From: Paenibacillus_G filicis
GTDB taxonomy: Bacteria; Bacillota; Bacilli; Paenibacillales; NBRC-103111
Length of the DNA: 64,000 bases
NCBI RefSeq assembly: GCF_038070315.1
Contig: NZ_JBBPCC010000024.1
Location: 73,739-137,738, forward strand
Reading direction: 5' to 3'
In this document: positions 36,409 through 44,988 of the stretch, one piece after another
How positions within the stretch are numbered: position 1 is the stretch's first letter
How the letters are laid out: the number at the start of each line of letters is the position of its first letter
The notes under the pieces: generated by a model
The model's input: the letters and a program-made list of their open reading frames with translations, nothing else
Databases searched by the model: none
What the model was told of the DNA's origin: nothing
Position numbers and translations under genes: made by a program

Positions 36409-37326
36409 ATGAGCGCCGAATACATGGTCGCCACCTACAACCTGTCCAAGTCGTACAACAGTGTCTACCGGGTAGACACTCTCAATCTGAATGTCAGGCA
36501 AGGCGAGATCTACGGCTTCCTCGGACCGAACGGAGCCGGAAAGTCCACCTCGCTCAAAATGCTGCTCGGCCTAACCCAGCCGTCTGGCGGACGAATCACC
36601 TTATTCGGCAAGGAGCTAAGTCAGCACCGCATATCCATTCTCAGCCAGGTCGGTTCGTTGATCGAATCCCCCTCCTACTACGGGCACCTGACCGGCTTGG
36701 AAAATATGCGCGTGATGAAGCGGCTGCGGGGCGTACCTGAACGGAATATCCGGGAGGCGCTGGGCATCGTCCGGCTTGAGAAGCACCAGCACAAGCGGGT
36801 CGATCAATATTCGCTCGGTATGAAGCAACGGCTGGGGATAGCCATGGCGCTGCTTGCCTTTCCCCGGCTGCTCATCCTCGACGAGCCGACCAACGGACTC
36901 GATCCGGCCGGAATCGGCGAGATTCGCGAGCTGATCAAGTCCTTGCCCGGACGCTATGGCATCACCGTGCTGATCTCCAGCCATCTGTTATCGGAAATCG
37001 AGCAGATGGCCACGTCAGTCGGCATTATTCATGAAGGGAAGCTGCTGTTTCAAGGAGACTTGACCGAGCTGCAGGCCCGAGGACAATCCTCCGTATCCTT
37101 CACAACCCAGGATGCCGCTTCCGCGGAAAGCCTGCTGCTAGCAAGCGGGTTCCAGCCCGTGAATCGTCAAGGGCGCCTTCATATCGAAGGCATGCAGGAC
37201 GAGCAGATTGCCGAGGCCAATCGGCTGCTGGTGAGTGCGGGAATTCCCGTCATCCGGATTGAGGAGCATAAGAAAAGCCTAGAAGAAATTTTTCTAGACT
37301 TGACGGGAAGGGAGCGAACATTGTGA
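36409..37326 (+). CDS. ABC transporter ATPase, lantibiotic-immunity type (LanF/BcrA-like)
   Basis: The 305-residue ATPase has Walker A GPNGAGKSTSLKMLLG, signature YSLGMKQRLGIAMALL, Walker B LLILDEPTNGLDPAG and switch His in ISSHLLSEIEQM, plus the extra C-terminal ~80 residues typical of BcrA/LanF proteins. It powers two membrane subunits encoded directly downstream, with which it overlaps by four bases. These transporters expel lantibiotics or related peptides from the membrane. Divergence from a two-component system matches CprABC/NsrFP-style regulation. The peptide is unknown. Confidence 0.92.
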   Translation: MSAEYMVATYNLSKSYNSVYRVDTLNLNVRQGEIYGFLGPNGAGKSTSLKMLLGLTQPSGGRITLFGKELSQHRISILSQVGSLIESPSYYGHLTGLENMRVMKRLRGVPERNIREALGIVRLEKHQHKRVDQYSLGMKQRLGIAMALLAFPRLLILDEPTNGLDPAGIGEIRELIKSLPGRYGITVLISSHLLSEIEQMATSVGIIHEGKLLFQGDLTELQARGQSSVSFTTQDAASAESLLLASGFQPVNRQGRLHIEGMQDEQIAEANRLLVSAGIPVIRIEEHKKSLEEIFLDLTGRERTL

Positions 37327-38075
37327 TCCAGATGCTGGCCTTGGAATTTTACAAGCTGCGCCGCAAGCGGATTCTGGTCATGATGACCCTATTCCTGGGG
37401 GTGCAGCTGATCTGGATGCTAATGTCCATAAGCATCTACATGTCCAGAAATACCAGCAACGCTTCGTGGGAGACCATCCTCGTCATGGCCGGGTCCATCA
37501 ACGGACTGTTCTTGCCCCTGATGTCGGCCATCGCCATCTCCCGCGTCTGCGACATGGAGCATAAGGGAAATACGTGGAAGCTGCTGATCCCTGTCGCCGT
37601 CAAGCGCAGCCGGCTGTACCTCGCCAAGTACGCCTGTGCCAATCTGCTGCTTCTCTACTATGTGCTGCTGCAAGCAGGGGTGATGGTGGCCTTCGGGCTG
37701 GTCAAGGACTTCGCGGGCCTGGTCCCCATCCGCCTGCTGCTGGCCTTTCTCGGCGGAACCATCCTGGTCAATCTGGCCGTCAGCGCACTGCAGCAATGGA
37801 TCTCACTGGCCGTGAGAAACCAGGCCTTCGCCCTCTGCCTCGGCATGGTTGGCGGCTTCATCGGCATGGCCGCCAGCTTCTTCCCGGAGCCTGTCCGCCG
37901 CTTCCTCATCTGGTCGTACTATACCGGTCTGAATCCCGTACAGATGGTGTATACTGGTCAAACGGCGCAATACGAGCTTCATTCCATCCATGTCGGCTTG
38001 CTGCTGGCTGTAGGGATGGTTTCCGTGATTCTGTATTTGGCCGGAAGCCTTCAAGTCTCCCGGCAGGATATGTAG
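37323..38075 (+). CDS. ABC-2 membrane subunit, MutE/EpiE (LanE) type
   Basis: 250 residues, six predicted helices. The N-terminal MLALEFYKLRRKRILVMMTLF amphipathic-plus-helix arrangement and SRVCDMEHKGNTWKLL are typical of lantibiotic-immunity permeases. The start is a GTG overlapping the ATPase stop, with GGGAG eight bases upstream. It forms the transporter with the ATPase and the next gene. Confidence 0.88.
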   Translation: MIQMLALEFYKLRRKRILVMMTLFLGVQLIWMLMSISIYMSRNTSNASWETILVMAGSINGLFLPLMSAIAISRVCDMEHKGNTWKLLIPVAVKRSRLYLAKYACANLLLLYYVLLQAGVMVAFGLVKDFAGLVPIRLLLAFLGGTILVNLAVSALQQWISLAVRNQAFALCLGMVGGFIGMAASFFPEPVRRFLIWSYYTGLNPVQMVYTGQTAQYELHSIHVGLLLAVGMVSVILYLAGSLQVSRQDM

Positions 38076-38087
38076 GAGGTGGTTACG

Positions 38088-38816
38088 ATGTGGCAACAAA
38101 CCTTTTCCGCCGAGTGGCTCAAGCTGCGCAGATCCCGCCTGGGGCTCGTATTGGCTGTCCTTCCGGTGCTCAGCCTGCTGATGGGCTGCGCCAACTTTGT
38201 CATCAACCAAGCCGTGCTGCAGAATGGTTGGTACAGCCTGTGGACCCAGGTCAGCCTGTTCTACGGCGAGTTTTTCCTGCCCGTGCTGATCGCGATCTGC
38301 TGTGCCTACGTCTGCCGCCTGGAGCATATGAATCACAATTGGAATGCCCTCCTGACCGCCCCCGTCTCTCCGGCGAGCGTCGTGCTCTCCAAGCTAGGGG
38401 TCGTAAGCGTCCTGATCGCAGGCGTCCAGCTGTTGTTTGTCGGGCTGTATGTGGGAGCGGGACTGACACTTGGACTAGGGAACTCCCTGCCTCCTGAGCT
38501 GCCCGGATGGGCACTGAGGGGTTGGCTTGCCTCCGTCGCCATCGGCGCCGTGCAGCTCATGCTGTCCATGCGCATCCGCAGCTTCGCCGCCCCGGTCGGC
38601 ATCGCGCTGTGCGCGGTGTTTCTGGGGTTGGGGTTGTATGTGGCTAAGCTAGGCTACCTTTCTCCCTACTCCCTGCTGACGCTGGGGATGGGCGTGCTGA
38701 GTCAGGAGAGCTTGAACGTGGTGGAGAACGGAGCATTTATGTTGATGAATATGCTGTTCACGGCCGGCTTCACGGCGTTGACAGTTAGGGGATTGCGGCG
38801 GGGGGATGTGGGTTGA
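38088..38816 (+). CDS. ABC-2 membrane subunit, MutG (LanG) type
   Basis: 242 residues with six predicted helices. QTFSAEWLKLRRSRLGLVLAV at the N-terminus and RLEHMNHNWNALLTAPVSP parallel the preceding subunit, as expected for a LanE-LanG pair. I start at ATG 38088, eight bases after AGGAGG; a GTG three codons earlier overlaps the ribosome site. It is the last gene of the transporter operon. Confidence 0.88.
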   Translation: MWQQTFSAEWLKLRRSRLGLVLAVLPVLSLLMGCANFVINQAVLQNGWYSLWTQVSLFYGEFFLPVLIAICCAYVCRLEHMNHNWNALLTAPVSPASVVLSKLGVVSVLIAGVQLLFVGLYVGAGLTLGLGNSLPPELPGWALRGWLASVAIGAVQLMLSMRIRSFAAPVGIALCAVFLGLGLYVAKLGYLSPYSLLTLGMGVLSQESLNVVENGAFMLMNMLFTAGFTALTVRGLRRGDVG

Positions 38817-38867
38817 AGGAGCAGCCGTCTTCTGTTTCATGCCGATTCGGTTTTAGAGGCAGGGCCC

Positions 38868-39446
38868 TTGTCCGAGACAAAGCTATTTTTTAGAATGGCT
38901 CACGATTGTTTCACGGATCAATGGGGGTTCTCTGTCCCTTTTTCGCTGCATCATTACGATGAGGATCTGAAACATCTTCCCATTTGTTTGCGTCTTGTTG
39001 ACGAAGTAATGAGTAGCTTGAACAGTAGACTCAAAACCTATGGAGGAACTGGCTTCATTCCGGAGCACGGTTCAAGAAACAAAGTCTGCTTCGACTTTCT
39101 TTATCGCTTTCTAGTCAACATCATCGATTCAAAAGCGACGATCATAGTCGATTATGGACTCAATAATCTTGAGGATGTTAGAAAATTAGATCAGTGGATT
39201 ACAGAAAGAGGCGGAGAACTCATCACGATACATTGTGTCTGCAATGATGAAAAGATCTGGTCAGCACGGCTTTCTGAACGAAGCAACAATCCGCTCCCCA
39301 ATCAACTCATCACTAATTTATCTGAGTTAAAAGAACATTATAAGGAATCGGGGCCAGCGTTTTTTGAAGAAGAATTAGTTGTGGACACGGCTACATCAAT
39401 ACCTATGAATATGGATAAAATCTTATCCTATTGCACTAACCGATAA
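38868..39446 (+). CDS. P-loop kinase-like protein lacking its N-terminal Walker A region
   Basis: From about residue 65 the 192-residue product follows the pattern of small P-loop kinases related to chloramphenicol phosphotransferase: a helix (FLYRFLVNIID), a hydrophobic strand ending in Asp (ATIIVDYGL), another strand (GELITIHCVCND), then Arg-rich lid residues (WSARLSERSNNP). The expected first strand and GxxGxGK[ST] loop are missing. The frame upstream runs straight into the stop of the LanG-type gene, so nothing can supply them. The only starts are TTG or a later ATG. It is probably a truncated, inactive gene, or a diverged protein with another role. Base composition is lower in GC than its neighbours upstream. 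Confidence 0.5.
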   Translation: MSETKLFFRMAHDCFTDQWGFSVPFSLHHYDEDLKHLPICLRLVDEVMSSLNSRLKTYGGTGFIPEHGSRNKVCFDFLYRFLVNIIDSKATIIVDYGLNNLEDVRKLDQWITERGGELITIHCVCNDEKIWSARLSERSNNPLPNQLITNLSELKEHYKESGPAFFEEELVVDTATSIPMNMDKILSYCTNR

Positions 39447-39453
39447 CTGCCGT

Positions 39454-39513
39454 CTAATAGGCCGCAGCGTTGCTCTATGATTCTGAGTCATAGACCCATG
39501 CTGCGGCTATTAG
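39454..39513 (+). terminator. Long hairpin terminator overlapping the dinB-like gene's 3' end
   Basis: CTAATAG(G)CCGCAGC pairs with GCTGCGG(C)TATTAG. A nested TCTATGA..TCATAGA stem lies in the loop, and the plus strand continues with TTTT. The right arm also encodes the last residues of the convergent DinB-like protein. Confidence 0.65.
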
Positions 39514-40231
39514 GGTTTTGCGCTTGCCGGTTTGATTTTTTCATCTTTTTCTGCAGCTTATCCTTGATACGGACGCATTTGTTCAAATGTAAAAAGTTAT
39601 GCCTTGTTGCTGGCATCAGCACAAGTCCGGCAATCGTCTTCTTGCTCCAATATTCAGCAATACCGCTGGCTTCTTGAAGGATAGCCCCTTCCTCAAACAG
39701 CCTTCGGATTCTACGATCTTGAACTTTATCTTTGAACCCTCCTGGTTGCAGAGACGAAATAATCAGCCTAGTTTGTTTGCCTACAGCGATCCGATAATCT
39801 AATAGAGCATCCATATCAATATGAAAGCTGAGTTCTGCGATATCTTCGTCACTCATGCTGTTTCCGCTGTGGGTGAATCTGACGTCCATTTTGTGCAACC
39901 AATGATCGGAATGCAGCACCTGCTCGCTGTCAGCAACTAGAATATTCATCGTCATGTCTTCGACTCTTGCTATATGCCAGAGATGCCATGCGATTGAGTT
40001 CTTTGTATCCGTAGCCTGTACAGGGTACTCCCTCAATGTACGTTCCTCCAGACCCTCCCAAACATCATCCTCTAATGTATGGATGCAGCCATTCACCATC
40101 TTCGAAGCGTACAACAAAGCGTGATGCTCGAGAAATAGTTCAATCGCTCGAGGATGTTCATTTGGAACTAAGATCATTTCAGTTAATCTCTTATGCGTTT
40201 CATTCCAAGCCCTTCGTTGTTCCAAATCCAT
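39488..40231 (-). CDS. DinB-superfamily protein
   Basis: The 247-residue protein is predicted to be all-helical. Metal-ligand histidines stand in SIAWHLWHIARVEDM (helix 2) and MPATRHNFLHLN (near residue 215), with an acidic/His segment between them. This is the DinB/YfiT four-helix-bundle pattern that binds a divalent metal. Members include bacillithiol- and mycothiol-dependent enzymes and many unknowns. I start at the ATG 40229-40231 because the earlier TTG overlaps the GGAG ribosome site. The Lys/Arg-rich tail beyond residue 225 runs into the terminator hairpin and may be a recent extension. Confidence 0.8.
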   Translation of the reverse strand: MDLEQRRAWNETHKRLTEMILVPNEHPRAIELFLEHHALLYASKMVNGCIHTLEDDVWEGLEERTLREYPVQATDTKNSIAWHLWHIARVEDMTMNILVADSEQVLHSDHWLHKMDVRFTHSGNSMSDEDIAELSFHIDMDALLDYRIAVGKQTRLIISSLQPGGFKDKVQDRRIRRLFEEGAILQEASGIAEYWSKKTIAGLVLMPATRHNFLHLNKCVRIKDKLQKKMKKSNRQAQNPNSRSMGL

Positions 40232-40348
40232 GGAAATCCACTCCAATATAAGCTGTGATATTTGATATGGAAATGATAGCTATACCTAGTTTATCATGAA
40301 AGATTCCAGCAGCCTTAGAATAAGCGATGAAAAGAAAATAAAAAATCT

Positions 40349-40376
40349 TGAAACGCTTTGGATAGATTTGAGTCTT
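40349..40376 (+). promoter_or_regulatory. Candidate ECF-type autoregulatory promoter
   Basis: TGAAAC, then 16 bases, then AGTCTT. The first hexamer equals the common ECF sigma -35 element (TGAAAC) and the second retains the GTC core of -10 elements. It lies about 20 bases upstream of the ribosome site of the sigma factor gene. Confidence 0.5.
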
Positions 40377-40395
40377 ATCCATAGGAGGTGACAAA

Positions 40396-40875
40396 GTGAC
40401 AGGCTTCGATGCCATCTATAAACACTACTTTTCTGATGTATACAAATACGTACTGTCTCTTAGCCGAAATGAAGCCATTGCGGAAGAAGTTACGCAGGAG
40501 ACCTTTTTCAAGGCTATGCAGAACATTGATCGATTCAACGGAACGTGTAAGTTGTACGTATGGCTCTGCCAGATAGCGAAAAATACTTATTTTTCATGGT
40601 CCCAGAAACAGAAGCGTACGCTTCCCGGTCTGGATACGGACTGTTCATCAGATCGAGCACCGGATATAGAAACTAGCTTTCTCGACAAAGACGCAGCGCG
40701 TCGGTTACATATTCGGCTCCATCATCTGAACGAGCCGTACAAAGAGGTTTTTACTTTACGCGTGTTTGGAGAGCTGCCCTTCTCACAGATCGGCGAGTTG
40801 TTCGGGAAAACCGATAGCTGGGCGAGGCTGATCTTTTATAGGGCAAAAAAACAACTGCAGGAGGAATTTCGATGA
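40396..40875 (+). CDS. ECF-type RNA polymerase sigma factor
   Basis: The 159-residue length matches ECF sigma factors. Region 2 reads YKYVLSLSRNEAIAEEVTQETFFKAMQNIDRF (conserved A-E-E-V-T-Q-E-TF). Region 4 reads HLNEPYKEVFTLRVFGELPFSQIGELFGKTDSWARLIFYRAKKQL. The start is GTG with GGAGGTGAC upstream. It overlaps the downstream zinc-finger anti-sigma gene by four bases, the standard ECF arrangement. A TGAAAC-type promoter upstream suggests it drives its own operon. Confidence 0.92.
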   Translation: MTGFDAIYKHYFSDVYKYVLSLSRNEAIAEEVTQETFFKAMQNIDRFNGTCKLYVWLCQIAKNTYFSWSQKQKRTLPGLDTDCSSDRAPDIETSFLDKDAARRLHIRLHHLNEPYKEVFTLRVFGELPFSQIGELFGKTDSWARLIFYRAKKQLQEEFR

Positions 40876-41201
40876 ACATATCTTGTGCCATCATCAAAGA
40901 TTTGCTGCCCTTGTATCACGATGGTGTCTGCAGTAATGAGACGAAAGCCATGGTCGAGGAACACCTTGCTGCTTGTGATAGCTGCAAAGCCGAGTTACAG
41001 GCTATGGACGATGAGCTGCCCATGAACCAAACAGAGCAGAATTTGAAAGAAGCCGAAGCCGTACAAAACCTGTCCAGGAGGTGGAAAAAAGGAATGCTCC
41101 AATCTTTGTTAAAAGGAGTTTTTATCGCGATAACAACAATAGCGATTGTTCTTCTTGTGTTGTATGTTTTTGTGGATGTCAAGGTTGTGCCGAAAGCCTA
41201 A
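40872..41201 (+). CDS. Zinc-finger (zf-HC2) anti-sigma factor, possibly C-terminally truncated
   Basis: The 109-residue protein has the zinc-binding motif VEEHLAACDSCKAEL (H-x3-C-x2-C) near residue 30, then a linker and one membrane helix (about 81-102, SLLKGVFIAITTIAIVLLVLY). It ends only seven residues beyond the helix (VKVVPKA). It would hold the sigma factor at the membrane and release it on an envelope signal. Many relatives carry an outer domain of about 80-100 residues; here that is absent. The +1 frame just downstream (from about 41205) reads SMIRKPLFSVREEPSPYRDGW, which looks like a leftover of such a domain. Translationally coupled to the sigma gene. Confidence 0.85.
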   Translation: MNISCAIIKDLLPLYHDGVCSNETKAMVEEHLAACDSCKAELQAMDDELPMNQTEQNLKEAEAVQNLSRRWKKGMLQSLLKGVFIAITTIAIVLLVLYVFVDVKVVPKA

Positions 41202-41310
41202 TTCTGTTAACAGGGAATACTCCATGATTCGGAAGCCGCTGTTTTCTGTCCGTGAGGAGCCGTCACCCTACCGTGACGGCTGGATGCAGAAAGTGACCAC
41301 CAATCGAACT

Positions 41311-42309
41311 TCACTCCGTCAGACCTGTTTTCAACGAAATTCCCCAACCAAATTTCTCATTAGAGGAAAGTTCCGCTCGGATGGTATTTGAACCAGCCTG
41401 CCATGAGACAGGAATACTCACGAAATCCGGACGAATACGCCCGTCATGTTTAGGAGGACTCCAGTTCCAGGAACCATCATACACCGCTTCGTCATTCATC
41501 CAAAGCCGAAGATGATCACTAAACCCAAACGATACAACAGAACTCTTCTCCTCGGCTACAGCAACTGTACTTTGGATTTGAACGGTGGCTCCGCTCGAAG
41601 CCGGATAAAGTCTGTTCACGTTTAAAGTTCCATTTTCTTCAACAAAAGCATGCTTCCACTCCGACTCAGCCGGTCGTTCCTTCCCCAAGTATGGCTCGGA
41701 TATTACCCACTCTGTTACAAAGGATTGAGCTTTTAAGTGATCAAAATCAGTAGTCCGCTCATCCACTGCTTTCGGCTCAATCTCCTCAACGGTCAATTCG
41801 CGGATATAAACGGGGACGAAATTCCAGAATCCAATTTTCCCTGCTCGTTTCCCATGCTGAAGATTTGGGATCACGAGTTGTGGAACCGGATCTTCATCCA
41901 AATAGACCCAAGCCCCTTTTTCTTGAACGTCGATTCTAAACTTTCTCCATACTTTCGTAGTATCCGGTAGGGGCGTTTGATAGTACGGTCCATGATAAAT
42001 TTGCCATGTCATCGACCCGTTCATGATAGGATCATATTGAATTTCGAAAGGACCCAGATAAACCAATTCAAAATTAGAGGAATCACGTGATCCAAAAATG
42101 AACCCGATAAATCCAACTTCCTCAGGAATGGCAACTTCGGCTTGGATACTAAACGCTTGATACGGGATTTCTTCCTTGAGAAAAAAGGCTCCATTCATGT
42201 TCTTAAGAAACAATGCCTCCCGATCCTTCCAGACCGTCACACGTGCACTTGAATCACCGAACTCAAATTGATCGAGATCTTTGCTTAAATTCCATACCAT
42301 TTTGTTCAT
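41311..42309 (-). CDS. Hypothetical protein with ConA-like beta-sandwich segment
   Basis: The 332-residue protein lacks a signal peptide. Residues 20-180 alternate in beta-strands rich in W, F and Y (AFFLKEEIPYQAFSIQAEVA, GFIGFIFGSRDSSNFELVYL, WRKFRIDVQEKGAWVYLDED, GKIGFWNF), resembling the ConA/LamG-like domains found in sugar-binding or 3-keto-disaccharide hydrolase proteins. The last ~110 residues form a second beta region with SDHLRLWMNDEAVYDGSWNW, similar to accessory jelly rolls. No catalytic motif is clear. Ribosome site AGGAGT fits the ATG. It appears monocistronic, and function is unknown. Confidence 0.7.
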   Translation of the reverse strand: MNKMVWNLSKDLDQFEFGDSSARVTVWKDREALFLKNMNGAFFLKEEIPYQAFSIQAEVAIPEEVGFIGFIFGSRDSSNFELVYLGPFEIQYDPIMNGSMTWQIYHGPYYQTPLPDTTKVWRKFRIDVQEKGAWVYLDEDPVPQLVIPNLQHGKRAGKIGFWNFVPVYIRELTVEEIEPKAVDERTTDFDHLKAQSFVTEWVISEPYLGKERPAESEWKHAFVEENGTLNVNRLYPASSGATVQIQSTVAVAEEKSSVVSFGFSDHLRLWMNDEAVYDGSWNWSPPKHDGRIRPDFVSIPVSWQAGSNTIRAELSSNEKFGWGISLKTGLTE

Positions 42310-42456
42310 GGGAAACTCCTAGTCATTGTTGATAGGCACTAATATGCCTCCATTGATAGATTACCATATTTTTATATTTTTCAGCATTATTGTATAAAGA
42401 AAAACACTCGGATCTCCCCGTATACAGATCTGGCCCTTCTTCACTGCTTCTGCCAA

Positions 42457-42503
42457 TAAAAAAGCCTGTAGACCCTGCTCCAAAAGGAGCATTGTCTGCA
42501 GGC
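42457..42503 (-). terminator. Terminator of the ABC-F gene
   Basis: GCCTGTAGAC..GCTCC pairs with GGAGC..GTCTGCAGGC. The minus strand continues with TTTTTT. It lies about 37 bases after the gene's stop. Confidence 0.88.
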
Positions 42504-42539
42504 AGAGGCTGCCTCTATGAGACAGCCCTTGTTGCATGT

Positions 42540-44096
42540 TTAAAATACTTTTGTCGTCCACGATTCGCAGTTCCAGGTATCCGTCACGACATCGCGGTAA
42601 AATTCGGGTTCATGGGAAATCAGCAGAATACTGCCCTTATATTCTTTAAGCGCACGCTTGAGCTCATCCTTGGCATCGACGTCAAGGTGGTTGGTCGGCT
42701 CATCGAGCACCAGCAGGTTCGTCTCACGATTGATGAGCTTGCACAAGCGCACCTTCGCTTTCTCACCGCCGCTTAAGACCGCGACCTTGCTTTCGATATG
42801 CTTGGTGGTCAGGCCACATCTGGCCAGAGCCGCCCGAATTTCAAACTGGGTGAAGGACGGGAACTCTTTCCAGACCTCTTCAATGCAGGTGTTGTAATTC
42901 GCATCTTTGATTTCTTGCTCGAAATAGCCAATTTCCAGCAGATCGCCGAGCTTGGCCGAACCTGCAACGGCCGGAATTTGGCCGAGAATGCTGCGCAGCA
43001 GCGTCGTCTTACCGATTCCGTTCGCACCCACGAGCGCAATTTTTTGCCCCCGCTCCATGCTCAGATTCAGAGGTCTCGACAGCGGCGAATCGTAACCGAT
43101 CACGAGATCCTTGGTTTCAAAAATCACCTTGCCGGACGTACGACCCGTCTTGAAGTTGAATTGCGGCTTAGGCTTCTCCTTAGCCAGCTCGATAACATCC
43201 ATTTTATCCAGCTTCTTCTGGCGGGACATCGCCATATTCCGTGTAGCCACGCTGGCCTTGTTCCGTGCAACGAAGTCCTTCAAGTCGGCAATTTCCTGCT
43301 GCTGCCGCTTAAAGGCAGATTCAAGCTGTTGCTTCTTCGCCTCATAGACCTGCTGGAAATAATCATAATCCCCCACATAACGCGACAGCGCCTGATTCTC
43401 CATATGGTAGATCAAGTTGATCACGCTGTTCAAGAACGGAATGTCATGGGAAATTAGAATGAACGCATTCTCGTATTCTTGCAAATAGCGCTGCAGCCAT
43501 ACGATGTGCTGCTCGTCGAGATAGTTCGTAGGCTCGTCAAGCAGCAGGATGTCCGGCTTCTCCAGCAACAGCTTAGCGAGCAGTACCTTGGTCCGCTGAC
43601 CGCCGCTGAGATCATGGACGTCCTTATCCAACCCGATGTCTGTAAGTCCCAGTCCACGGGCTGTTTCATCCACCTTGGCATCGATCATATAAAAATCCTG
43701 ATTCGTTAACGTATCCTGGATCGTTCCGACATCCTCCAGCAGCTGCTCCAGCTCCTCCGGGGAGACCTCGCCCATTCTGCCGTACATGTCGTTCATCTCT
43801 TGTTCCATATCGAATAAATATTGGAACGCTCCGCGCAAAACATCGCGAATCGACTGGCCCTTAGTCAGCACGGCATGCTGGTCCAGATAGCCAACCCGCA
43901 CGCGTCTGGCCCATTCGACTTTACCGTCGTCCGGCTGAAGCTTGCCGGTGATAATATTCATGAAGGTGGATTTACCTTCCCCGTTGGCCCCAATCAGGCC
44001 AATATGCTCGCCCTTCAGCAAGCGGAAGGATACATCGCTGAAAATCGCGCGGTCCCCGAACCCGTGACTCAGCCGTTCTACATTAAGTATACTCAT
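42540..44096 (-). CDS. yfmM: ABC-F family ATPase, YfmM-like
   Basis: The 518-residue protein has two ATPase cassettes without membrane segments. Cassette 1 has GANGEGKSTFMNI, LSGGQRTKVLLAKLLL and LLLDEPTNYLDEQH. Cassette 2 has GANGIGKTTLLRSI, LSGGEKAKVRLCKLI and LLVLDEPTNHLDVDA. Between them lies a charged interdomain linker (ESAFKRQQQEIADLKDFVARN). ABC-F proteins bind the ribosomal E site and act as translation factors or antibiotic-protection factors. Length and sequence closely match the B. subtilis YfmM type as I recall it. The short linker does not by itself indicate an antibiotic-resistance subtype. Monocistronic, with its own terminator. Confidence 0.93.
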   Translation of the reverse strand: MSILNVERLSHGFGDRAIFSDVSFRLLKGEHIGLIGANGEGKSTFMNIITGKLQPDDGKVEWARRVRVGYLDQHAVLTKGQSIRDVLRGAFQYLFDMEQEMNDMYGRMGEVSPEELEQLLEDVGTIQDTLTNQDFYMIDAKVDETARGLGLTDIGLDKDVHDLSGGQRTKVLLAKLLLEKPDILLLDEPTNYLDEQHIVWLQRYLQEYENAFILISHDIPFLNSVINLIYHMENQALSRYVGDYDYFQQVYEAKKQQLESAFKRQQQEIADLKDFVARNKASVATRNMAMSRQKKLDKMDVIELAKEKPKPQFNFKTGRTSGKVIFETKDLVIGYDSPLSRPLNLSMERGQKIALVGANGIGKTTLLRSILGQIPAVAGSAKLGDLLEIGYFEQEIKDANYNTCIEEVWKEFPSFTQFEIRAALARCGLTTKHIESKVAVLSGGEKAKVRLCKLINRETNLLVLDEPTNHLDVDAKDELKRALKEYKGSILLISHEPEFYRDVVTDTWNCESWTTKVF

Positions 44097-44289
44097 GACT
44101 TTGCACCAATTCCTTTATCAAAGATATTCTCGTCATATTATAAAGGTTCTGGCCGCGTAACTCCAGATGGAGATGAAAAAATTAAAATAAAGAGAGTCGA
44201 ATGTCACTTGTACCCAACATCGATCCTCGATCCATTGGGAATTGGGATATGGATAGATGGGTTTTGTCCGGATGAACGGTTTTTACATT

Positions 44290-44970
44290 CTACTTCTCCT
44301 GCTCCTTGATCACTTGCTCAATCCCCAACAGAATCAGCCTCAATCCGAACTCAAACGCTCCGTCGGTCCCCATCAGTTCGAACAGCCCGTTCGTGAACAT
44401 CCTCTTGAACAATCCTGCTTCCGTCTCGCTCATGGAGTCCAGAAGGCGAATCATCTCCTCACCCGGAATTTCTTCCTCCTCCTTAAGGATTGCGGAGACA
44501 ATACGCTCATGCTGATAATTGTCTAGGACGAAGTGGAAGACATAGTTCACAAGCGTAGTAACCACTTGCATTTTCTGCTCTTGTTCAAGCGGCGTCGATT
44601 CCACACAGAGCAGCATACGGTTGGTGAAGCGGATGATGTCCGGTTCGTGGGGCAGCGTCATCATCATGAGCTGTGTGGAGCAGGGATACCGGCTGAGCAC
44701 ACTCCGTACCGTTACCGCAAACCCCGTCAGCTGCTCCTTCCAATCCCCCTCGGAGTGGAACTCCTCCAAGATCATTTTCGATATCTGGTTGGCCAGACGC
44801 TGATAGAGATTCTGCTTGCTTTTGAAGTACCAGTACAGAGAGGGAGCCTGAATCCCCAGCCGGTCGGCCAATCGTCTCATGCTGAACTTCTCGATGCCAT
44901 CCTCCCTCAGAAGCTCCCACGAGGTCTCCAAAATCTTCTCCTCCGAAATCTGAGGCTGCTGCTTTTTCAT
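44290..44970 (-). CDS. TetR-family repressor divergent from a MATE pump
   Basis: The 226-residue protein has an N-terminal TetR helix-turn-helix (SMRRLADRLGIQAPSLYWYFKSKQNL, near 30-55). The all-helical ligand-binding C-terminus resembles TetR_C-type domains (FAVTVRSVLSRYPCSTQLMM). It is divergent from the MATE efflux gene, with three near-identical 13-bp dyads in the spacer, so it probably represses both. Ribosome site AAGGGCGG. Confidence 0.9.
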   Translation of the reverse strand: MKKQQPQISEEKILETSWELLREDGIEKFSMRRLADRLGIQAPSLYWYFKSKQNLYQRLANQISKMILEEFHSEGDWKEQLTGFAVTVRSVLSRYPCSTQLMMMTLPHEPDIIRFTNRMLLCVESTPLEQEQKMQVVTTLVNYVFHFVLDNYQHERIVSAILKEEEEIPGEEMIRLLDSMSETEAGLFKRMFTNGLFELMGTDGAFEFGLRLILLGIEQVIKEQEK

Positions 44971-44988
44971 CGGTATCCGCCCTTCTAT

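Noticed and set aside
37574..38497. 307-codon plus-strand frame across the two LanE/LanG-type genes
   Set aside because: Pro/Arg/Ala-rich shadow in another frame; the two overlapping permease genes have membrane helices and proper start signals.
41146..41391. Plus-strand ORF overlapping the anti-sigma end and the hypothetical gene at 41311
   Set aside because: It begins inside the anti-sigma membrane helix in another frame and has no ribosome site; only a short middle part may be a domain remnant.
44125..44309. Plus-strand frame between the ABC-F and TetR genes (VECHLYPTSILDPLGIG...)
   Set aside because: It has no start of its own after the ABC-F gene boundary, runs into the TetR coding region and matches nothing I know.
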